NCBI GenBank assembly: GCA_934122215.1
Contig: CAKOWF010000049.1
Location: forward strand, 1 to 6,719
Direction of reading: 5' to 3'
Source of the DNA: an uncultured Bacilli bacterium
Lineage (GTDB): Bacteria > Bacillota_I > Bacilli_A > RF39 > UBA660
Length of the DNA stretch: 6,719 nucleotides
Shown here: piece after piece, positions 1 to 4,046 of the stretch
Layout of the letters: every line of letters begins with the position of its first letter
Position numbering within the stretch: position 1 is the stretch's first letter
Translations under genes and position numbers: made by a program
The notes under the pieces: generated by a model
What the model was told of the DNA's origin: nothing
The model's input: only the letters and a program-made list of their open reading frames with translations
Databases searched by the model: none

Positions 1-75
1 GTGGGCGATATAGGACTCGAACCTATGACCCCCTGCTTGTAAGGCAGGTGCTCTAACCAACTGAGCTAATCGCCC
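1..75 (-). tRNA. tRNA-Val (anticodon UAC)
   Basis: Read on the minus strand, the 74 bases from 75 to 2 fold into a complete cloverleaf. The acceptor stem pairs GGGCGAT with ATCGCCC. The D arm is GCTC/GAGC with loop AGTTGGTTA. The anticodon stem is CCTGC/GCAGG around loop CTTACAA, and the T arm is ATAGG/CCTAT around TTCGAGT. The anticodon at positions 34-36 is TAC, which decodes GUA and, by wobble, other valine codons. The discriminator is A at position 2, as expected for tRNA-Val. Position 1 reads C and may be the first base of an encoded CCA tail cut by the window edge. The gene follows the S1 protein gene on the same strand but has its own plausible promoter. Confidence 0.96.
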
Positions 76-118
76 ACGATACTGAGTGTAAAACACTTCA
101 ATAAAATTGACAATTTAA

Positions 119-147
119 ATTATACTATACTAGCTTTAATAATGCAA
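119..147 (-). promoter_or_regulatory. Promoter for tRNA-Val
   Basis: On the minus strand TTGCAT (147-142) and a perfect TATAAT (124-119) are separated by 17 bases. Transcription would start near 112, about 37 bases before the mature tRNA 5' end. The -35 matches consensus only in its first three bases, so the -10 carries the call. A small AGTGT-TTT-ACACT hairpin (97-85) lies in the leader just before the tRNA. Confidence 0.55.
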
Positions 148-153
148 TACTTT

Positions 154-510
154 TTATGAATTTTTTTTATAATTTTCTATATTTTCTTTTATCCAAAAAG
201 GTAATTTATAATCTAAAGTCTTAAAACCAAGCTTTGTTTCTATAATTTTTCTTCGTTTTCTACGATTTTGAATCCTATATGGTATATCCTTAATACTTAA
301 ATTCATATGATTTGTACTTACATCTATGTCTAATATTTTAACATTTATTATTTCATTTTGTTCAACATAATCACTTATATTTCTGACAAACCTATTTGAT
401 ATTTCTGATATGTGAATTAGTCCCGAATAATCCTCATCTATTTTAATAAAGATACCATAAGGTTCAATTCCACTAACAATTCCTTTAACAATATCTCCTT
501 TTTTGTACAT
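154..510 (-). CDS. S1-domain RNA-binding protein, CvfD/YugI (GSP13) type
   Basis: This 118-residue protein is an S1 RNA-binding domain (about residues 3-74) with a short basic tail. The domain shows the family core: the opening KKGDIVKGIVSGIEPYGIF, then LIHISEIS and VKILDIDV. The tail holds the basic patch RRKRRK followed by ETKLGF and FWI. That arrangement matches the CvfD/YugI family, which associates with ribosomes and acts as a post-transcriptional regulator in Bacillota. I chose ATG at 510 because AGAGGTG (523-517) sits six bases upstream. A GTG at 519 would add three residues but overlaps that ribosome-binding site. The gene is divergent from the NifU gene. No clear terminator follows it, so read-through into tRNA-Val is possible. 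Family membership is fairly secure; its mRNA targets cannot be inferred. Confidence 0.88.
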   Translation of the reverse strand: MYKKGDIVKGIVSGIEPYGIFIKIDEDYSGLIHISEISNRFVRNISDYVEQNEIINVKILDIDVSTNHMNLSIKDIPYRIQNRRKRRKIIETKLGFKTLDYKLPFWIKENIENYKKNS

Positions 511-516
511 AACAGA

Positions 517-523
517 CACCTCT
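517..523 (-). promoter_or_regulatory. Ribosome-binding site that sets the S1 gene start
   Basis: AGAGGTG on the minus strand ends six bases before ATG at 510. The upstream in-frame GTG (519-517) is part of this site, so it is unlikely to be the start codon. Confidence 0.75.
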
Positions 524-529
524 TACGTG

Positions 530-558
530 ATTATATCACAAATTTATTAAAATAAAAA
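530..558 (-). promoter_or_regulatory. Extended -10 promoter of the S1 gene
   Basis: The minus strand has TGATATAAT (538-530), a perfect extended -10. At the 17-base spacing the -35 is only TTTTTA (558-553), as is common for extended -10 promoters. Transcription would start near 523, giving an mRNA leader of only about 13 bases that begins at the ribosome-binding site. Confidence 0.6.
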
Positions 559-561
559 GTA

Positions 562-590
562 TTTACTATTTAATTGATTTGTTATATAAT
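562..590 (+). promoter_or_regulatory. Promoter of the NifU-type gene
   Basis: TTTACT (562-567), a 17-base spacer and a perfect TATAAT (585-590) form a good sigma-A promoter. The predicted start near 597 lies at the ribosome-binding site, giving a leader of about nine bases. It is back to back with the S1 promoter; the two -35 regions are only a few bases apart. A TTG start at 579 would lie inside this promoter, which supports ATG at 606. Confidence 0.6.
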
Positions 591-596
591 TTTTTT

Positions 597-600
597 GGTG
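597..600 (+). promoter_or_regulatory. Ribosome-binding site of the NifU-type gene
   Basis: GGTG lies five bases before ATG 606 and supports that start over the TTG at 579. It is a short core and falls at the predicted transcription start. Confidence 0.45.
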
Positions 601-605
601 ATGAT

Positions 606-845
606 ATGACAGTTGAAGAACATATTAAAGAAATTATTGACATGCTTAAACCATTTTTAGCTTATGAAGGTGGCAGTATAGAATTTATTAAGTATGAAGA
701 CAATATTGTATATATAAAAATGCTCGGAGCATGCGCTGATTGTGTTTATGTTGATGACACTATATCTTCTAGCATAGAAAGTACAATTATGGAAGAAATT
801 CCAGAAGTCAAAGGAGTTATTAATTTACCATCAGATTCTATTTAG
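606..845 (+). CDS. NifU C-terminal-domain protein (Fe-S cluster scaffold/carrier)
   Basis: This is a 79-residue single-domain protein of the NifU C-terminal (Nfu) family, which binds a [4Fe-4S] cluster, usually at a dimer interface, and passes it to apoproteins in the cytoplasm. Diagnostic features are the N-terminal helix ending in LKPFLAYEGGSIEF, the strand VYIKMLGAC, and the ligand pair C43-x-x-C46. The sequence ends with a helix and PEVKGVINL. The proline that often follows the second cysteine is valine here. Start: ATG 606 has GGTG (597-600) five bases upstream; an in-frame TTG at 579 overlaps the promoter. Length is typical of stand-alone Nfu proteins such as B. subtilis YutI. It is the only + strand gene here, and its last 15 bases overlap the convergent YutH-like gene. 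Confidence 0.9.
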   Translation: MTVEEHIKEIIDMLKPFLAYEGGSIEFIKYEDNIVYIKMLGACADCVYVDDTISSSIESTIMEEIPEVKGVINLPSDSI

Positions 846-878
846 CCACTCTATCTCAGGAATCTGAATATATTTTTT
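831..878 (+). terminator. Candidate terminator of the NifU-type gene, inside the overlapping gene
   Basis: TCAGATTC (831-838) pairs perfectly with GAATCTGA (860-867), an 8-bp stem with a 21-base loop. ATATA and a run of six T (873-878) follow on the + strand. The left arm contains the stop codon of the minus-strand YutH-like gene. The long loop weakens the call. No T-run follows on the minus strand, so any termination would mainly affect nifU transcripts. Confidence 0.4.
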
Positions 879-1718
879 CAAATATTGATAAAGTCCCTTT
901 AATAAATTTTCATAATATGGAGTAATTTCAATTACTTCTTTTATTTTATATTCATCTAAAATTCCATTCATTACTTTTTCATAACAATCAAAATAAAAAC
1001 TAGGATAAAACATTCTAACAAAAAAATAATAAACTTCATTTTCATTTAGCTTAGAAATTGATAAATAATTTTTAATATCTTCAAATACATTTTTATCTGT
1101 TAATAATTTATTTTTAAAATACTCAGCTGCATCCCTTACTTTAATATCAATAATATAATTTAATGGATTATAAAACTCTAAAACTGTCTCATTATTTAAT
1201 ATTCTTTTATGTGATATTGAACTTATCACATCTTTTTTTTCATTCAACAAAATTATTCCATTTTCCACTATTCCTGCATAATAACTAAAACTATTTCTTA
1301 TTAACTGATATTTTTTACCAAAATGTGACATTTGGTATTCAAAATAATCTATTTTGCTACTCCATAAATTTTTCCAATTAATTATATTCTTATATCCTTC
1401 AGTTATATTACCAAAGTACAAAATATCATTGATCATTATTTTCGTGTTTAGATTAATACTAATTTTTAATAAAACATATTGTTTTTGATTATATATAGTT
1501 GATATTTGATTATCTTTATTTAGTATTATTTGATGACTATATATTCCTCTTTTTAATATTTGTGTATATATTTCATATATTTTTTCTAATTCTTTATAAT
1601 TATCATTATATAAATAAAAAATATAGTTTTCATTTTTGTAGTTAAAATAGTAATTATCCCCGTTAAGGCGAATATTTTCTGCATATATATTATAAAAGTA
1701 ATTTAAAACATTTTTCAT
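831..1718 (-). CDS. YutH/CotS-like protein with a degenerate kinase fold
   Basis: This 295-residue protein resembles YutH, a CotS-related protein with an aminoglycoside-phosphotransferase-like fold known as a spore coat component in Bacillus. Recognisable blocks are WKNLW and KIDYFEYQ (115-129), SFSYYAGIVENGI (143-155), NYIIDIKVRDAAEYF (187-201) and the C-terminal VRMFYPSFYFDCYEKV (234-249). Where active kinases of this fold carry the catalytic HGD-type loop, this protein has H170-K-R, so it looks like a pseudokinase. It has no signal peptide or membrane segment. The start is well supported: GAGGTGA lies just upstream of ATG 1718. A NifU-like gene and yutH also lie close together in B. subtilis, as I recall. 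The gene does not by itself show that this organism sporulates. Family assignment rests on motif recognition only. Confidence 0.68.
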   Translation of the reverse strand: MKNVLNYFYNIYAENIRLNGDNYYFNYKNENYIFYLYNDNYKELEKIYEIYTQILKRGIYSHQIILNKDNQISTIYNQKQYVLLKISINLNTKIMINDILYFGNITEGYKNIINWKNLWSSKIDYFEYQMSHFGKKYQLIRNSFSYYAGIVENGIILLNEKKDVISSISHKRILNNETVLEFYNPLNYIIDIKVRDAAEYFKNKLLTDKNVFEDIKNYLSISKLNENEVYYFFVRMFYPSFYFDCYEKVMNGILDEYKIKEVIEITPYYENLLKGLYQYLKKYIQIPEIEWLNRI

Positions 1719-1734
1719 ATATTCACCTCAATTT

Positions 1735-1763
1735 ATTTTATGATTTTAATATTTATATATGAA
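1735..1763 (-). promoter_or_regulatory. Weak promoter candidate for the YutH-like gene
   Basis: TTCATA (1763-1758), 17 bases and TAAAAT (1740-1735) on the minus strand match consensus at 4/6 and 5/6. The -35 overlaps the T-run of the preceding terminator. Read-through from the DUF1292-like gene is the alternative. Confidence 0.35.
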
Positions 1764-1783
1764 AAAAAGGCTATTTGCCTTCT
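1762..1783 (-). terminator. Intrinsic terminator of the DUF1292-like gene
   Basis: On the minus strand AAGGC, loop AAATA and GCCTT are followed by a run of seven T, a classic compact intrinsic terminator. The stop codon TAG is at the loop/stem boundary (1773-1771). Confidence 0.75.
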
Positions 1784-2334
1784 ATTTTTCCGTATTTTGA
1801 GCGATATTCCCCTAATTCAATTAGCATATCTGCCATAACATTATTTAATTCTTCATTATCACTTTGTAATTTTAAATACATTTCTTTATAATCACATGTT
1901 TCTTGTATTGGAACTGGTGATATTTCTTTCATAGATGGTAATTCCTCTAATAGTTTTGATTCACCAAATTCATTAGATAAAATTGATAAGATTTTTTTAT
2001 CTAATTTAAAATAGCGAGCTTCCTTTATCTTTATATTATCTAGATTATCTAAACTTAAATCAACAAAATCATTTAATTCATTATTTTTAAGTTCAGTAAC
2101 TAATTTTTTTATTATTTGTTGAAGTTGTTTCCATTCTTGTTCATCTTTAATAGTTTTGGCAATTAATAAATTAAATTGTTTCATTATTTTAACAATATAT
2201 AGTTTAATAAAATCTTTTTCATCAGTTTCATTTAATGTATATATTAGATAATTTGTATTTTTATATTTAAAATAGCGTACTACGTCTATTTCTATATTAT
2301 TATTATCAAAACTTTTAATTTTTAATTTGCTCAT
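1771..2334 (-). CDS. DUF1292-like protein with a C-terminal coiled coil
   Basis: A 187-residue soluble protein of unknown function. Residues 5-82 resemble the small DUF1292 (YrzB-type) domain: IEIDVVRYFKYKNTNYLIYTL, then DEKDFIKLYIVKI, and an acidic KDEQEW before a final helix. A second, weaker copy of the first strand pattern appears at IKIKEARYFKL (101-111). Residues 147-180 are heptad-like and probably form a coiled coil. Start: ATG 2334 is preceded by AGGGG at the right distance, with a strong promoter just upstream. The reading frame stays open back to 2421, but that extension would run through the promoter and the trpS terminator and is rejected. It is probably monocistronic, with partial read-through to the YutH-like gene. 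The domain call is moderate; the function is unknown. Confidence 0.72.
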   Translation of the reverse strand: MSKLKIKSFDNNNIEIDVVRYFKYKNTNYLIYTLNETDEKDFIKLYIVKIMKQFNLLIAKTIKDEQEWKQLQQIIKKLVTELKNNELNDFVDLSLDNLDNIKIKEARYFKLDKKILSILSNEFGESKLLEELPSMKEISPVPIQETCDYKEMYLKLQSDNEELNNVMADMLIELGEYRSKYGKIEGK

Positions 2335-2341
2335 ACTAGTG

Positions 2342-2346
2342 CCCCT
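2342..2346 (-). promoter_or_regulatory. Ribosome-binding site that sets the DUF1292-like start
   Basis: AGGGG (2346-2342) on the minus strand lies seven bases before ATG 2334. It shortens the maximal open frame by 29 residues. Confidence 0.65.
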
Positions 2347-2359
2347 ATTCTTCTTTATC

Positions 2360-2388
2360 ATTATATCAAAGTATAATTTAATATTCAA
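2360..2388 (-). promoter_or_regulatory. Strong promoter of the DUF1292-like gene
   Basis: On the minus strand TTGAAT (2388-2383), a 17-base spacer and TATAAT (2365-2360) are present. TG one base before the -10 makes it an extended -10. It begins directly after the trpS terminator hairpin. The predicted transcription start is near 2353. Confidence 0.7.
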
Positions 2389-2416
2389 TAAAAAGATTCT
2401 AATTAGAACCTTTTTA
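2389..2416 (-). terminator. Intrinsic terminator of trpS
   Basis: The minus strand carries a long inverted repeat centred at 2402/2403, with TTCTAATTAGAA at its heart. Flanking AAAAAG pairs with CTTTTT, with one G.U wobble that forms only in minus-strand RNA. The 3' arm supplies the T-run. The trpS stop TAA (2416-2414) lies at the base of the 5' arm. Confidence 0.65.
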
Positions 2417-3424
2417 TTCAAAATAATTAATTTTCATATTTTCTTTAATTTTTTTAATATTTTCTTTTGCCACCATCTGTGCTTTTTTTGTTCCTTCTTT
2501 TAATATTTGCTCTACTAATTCTGGATGTTCTTCATAATATTTTCTTTTTTCTCGTATTGGTTTCAAGTAATTACTAATATTGTTTGCTAGTTCTTTTTTA
2601 CATGCTACACATCCACGTTTTCCAAGTTTACATTCACTACATATATTAGCTAAATTGTCTTGACTATAAACTTTATGATAGTAGTATACCATGCACACAT
2701 CAGGATTTGCTGGATCATTTTTTGTAATTTTATTTGGATCAGTTGTGGCTTTCATAACTTTTTTTTGAATTGTTTCTTCATCATCCTTTAAATAGATAGC
2801 ATTTCCCAATGATTTACTCATTTTATTACCATCTAATCCTTTTAATCTTGAAACATTTCCTACTAATGCTTCTGGTTCCTTTAGTGTTTCACCATATATT
2901 GAATTAAATTTTCTTACAATTTCTCTACATTGTTCGATAAGTGGTAATTGATCATCGCCGACAGGTATTATATCAGCATTAAATGTAGTTATATCGGCAG
3001 CCTGACTTATTGGATAGCCAACAAACCCATATGTAACTGATTCGCCATTTTCTCCAAATAAAGCCTTTTTTTGAGCTATTTCAGTTTTTACAGTCGGATT
3101 TCTATATAATCTAGACATTGTTACCAAATTTGAATAAAATACCGTTAATTCTGCTACTTCTGGTATTTGTGATTGAATAAATATGGTTGATTTATTAGGA
3201 TCAATACCACAAGCTAAATAATCGCATACTACTTCATATACATTTTTTCTTACTGATTCTGGATCATTGTAATGGTCAGTTAATGCTTGGACATCTGCAG
3301 TAAATATATATATATCATATTCTCCAGAATCTTGTAATTTTACTCTATTTTTTAATGATCCTTCATAATGACCTATATGTAATGGGCCTGTTGGTCTATC
3401 ACCAGTTAAAATTATTTTTTTCAT
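2414..3424 (-). CDS. trpS: Tryptophanyl-tRNA synthetase with a probable [4Fe-4S] motif
   Basis: A 336-residue class I aminoacyl-tRNA synthetase that charges tRNA-Trp with tryptophan using ATP, in the cytoplasm. The HIGH motif is in TGPLHIGHYEG (12-22) and KMSKS is at 201-205. The Rossmann core is typical (FTADVQALTDH 41-51, IFIQSQIPE 81-89, PVGDDQLPLIEQCREIVR 154-171). Length is normal. C244, C265, C272 and C275 form C-x20-C-x6-C-x2-C, close to the C-x22-C-x6-C-x2-C motif that binds a [4Fe-4S] cluster in Thermotoga maritima TrpRS; C262 is an extra cysteine. Start ATG 3424 has AGAGGTGA upstream. No room exists for a T-box leader: the PH-domain gene ends 45 bases upstream, so the two probably share a transcript. 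The enzyme call is certain; the cluster is inferred. Confidence 0.97.
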   Translation of the reverse strand: MKKIILTGDRPTGPLHIGHYEGSLKNRVKLQDSGEYDIYIFTADVQALTDHYNDPESVRKNVYEVVCDYLACGIDPNKSTIFIQSQIPEVAELTVFYSNLVTMSRLYRNPTVKTEIAQKKALFGENGESVTYGFVGYPISQAADITTFNADIIPVGDDQLPLIEQCREIVRKFNSIYGETLKEPEALVGNVSRLKGLDGNKMSKSLGNAIYLKDDEETIQKKVMKATTDPNKITKNDPANPDVCMVYYYHKVYSQDNLANICSECKLGKRGCVACKKELANNISNYLKPIREKRKYYEEHPELVEQILKEGTKKAQMVAKENIKKIKENMKINYFE

Positions 3425-3430
3425 AGTTCA

Positions 3431-3476
3431 CCTCTTCAATTAACATATAGAAGAGAATAGTACCATGTACTATTCT
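3431..3476 (-). promoter_or_regulatory. Alternative hairpins in the PH-trpS gap, one over the trpS ribosome-binding site
   Basis: On the minus strand AGAATAGTAC (3476-3467) pairs perfectly over ten bases with GTACTATTCT (3463-3454) around a three-base loop. Immediately after, CTCTTC (3455-3450) can pair with GAAGAG (3437-3432), the trpS ribosome-binding site, across a 12-base loop. The two stems share bases 3455-3454, so they compete at their edge. Only a weak T-rich tract follows the first hairpin, so it is a poor terminator. A regulatory role is inferred. Confidence 0.4.
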
Positions 3477-3904
3477 GCTTTTTGTTTATATTTTTGTTTT
3501 TCTTCCATCATATATTCAGTTACTGCTGTTTCTATTTCATCTAAAGCTTCTCTTTGAATATTTGATAAAGTAACAACTTCTTTTACCGTATCAATTATAA
3601 CTTTTCCCCAAATTATACCCATTTTTACGTTTAAATCATTAAATAAATCTGGTGTAATTGATATTAAAAAATATCCAAATAGAACTCTTTTTGAAGCAAG
3701 TAAAATTCTTTTGTTTGTTATTACTACAGCATAAGTTGTAATTATATCTAATGGATTATCATTTTTTTGAGCTGCAAAAGCATATAATACTTTTTCTTCA
3801 GGATTTAAATGTTTTTCTATTATTTTAGCATGTTTTTTAAGTCTCCATGAAATTGTCATGGGATATTTCTTTTTAAATTTTTTTAGTTCTTCATAAACAC
3901 TCAT
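3470..3904 (-). CDS. PH-domain protein, YokE-like
   Basis: A 144-residue soluble protein with a bacterial pleckstrin-homology-like domain (about residues 34-131). An N-terminal basic helical region (1-30) is followed by the family's opening NPEEKVLYAFAAQ (34-46). The core strand pair TYAVVITNKRILLASKR (57-73) corresponds to the usual T-N-K-R-I block. FGYFLISI, the strand GIIWGKVIIDT and the closing helix LSNIQREALDEIETAVTEYM complete the domain. The C-terminus is charged and probably disordered. Such domains occur widely in Bacillota, mostly without known function. Start ATG 3904 has GGAGG six bases upstream and a strong promoter. It lies 45 bases before trpS, so the two probably form a two-gene transcript, but no functional link is evident. 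The ligand or partner cannot be predicted. Confidence 0.75.
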   Translation of the reverse strand: MSVYEELKKFKKKYPMTISWRLKKHAKIIEKHLNPEEKVLYAFAAQKNDNPLDIITTYAVVITNKRILLASKRVLFGYFLISITPDLFNDLNVKMGIIWGKVIIDTVKEVVTLSNIQREALDEIETAVTEYMMEEKQKYKQKAE

Positions 3905-3943
3905 AACTTTCCTCCATGTAATTAAAACTTTTAAATTAAATAT

Positions 3944-3972
3944 ATTATATCATTATTATTATTTTTTAGCAA
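3944..3972 (-). promoter_or_regulatory. Promoter of the PH-domain/trpS transcript
   Basis: TTGCTA (3972-3967), a 17-base spacer and TATAAT (3949-3944) lie on the minus strand. TG at 3952-3951 makes an extended -10. Upstream sequence is A/T-tract rich. The predicted start is near 3937, giving a leader of about 33 bases. Confidence 0.7.
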
Positions 3973-3990
3973 TTAATAAGTTTTTTTGTT

Positions 3991-4018
3991 GTAATTAAAA
4001 ACATATTAAATTAATTAC
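3991..4018. repeat. Inverted repeat GTAATTAA-N12-TTAATTAC
   Basis: Perfect 8-base arms at 3991-3998 and 4011-4018 lie upstream of the PH-domain promoter -35, whose upstream edge is at 3972. A further GTAATTAAAA copy occurs at 3918-3927 in the leader of that transcript. The layout would suit an operator, but the arms are almost pure A/T, so chance is a real alternative. Confidence 0.3.
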
Positions 4019-4023
4019 TATAG

Positions 4024-4045
4024 AAAAAGCACATTTTAAGTGCCT
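4024..4045 (-). terminator. Intrinsic terminator of the acyltransferase gene
   Basis: On the minus strand AGGCAC pairs with GTGCTT (one G.U) around an A/T loop, followed by a short run of T. It begins at the stop codon of the acyltransferase gene (4049-4047). Confidence 0.65.
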
Positions 4046-4046
4046 A

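Noticed and set aside
107..112. TTGACA on the + strand
   Set aside because: A perfect -35 sequence, but no -10 occurs at an acceptable spacing and no + strand gene follows.
511..519. GTG start at 519 for the S1 protein
   Set aside because: The codon is part of the AGAGGTG ribosome-binding site for ATG 510.
579..605. TTG start at 579 for the NifU-type protein
   Set aside because: The TTG lies upstream of and the extension contains the TATAAT box. Homologs start near ATG 606, which has a GGTG site.
2335..2421. N-terminal extension of the DUF1292-like protein to 2421
   Set aside because: It would translate through the gene's own promoter and the trpS terminator. ATG 2334 has a good ribosome-binding site and begins the recognisable domain.
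3425..3469. T-box riboswitch upstream of trpS
   Set aside because: Only 45 bases separate trpS from the PH-domain gene, and no T-box core sequence is seen.
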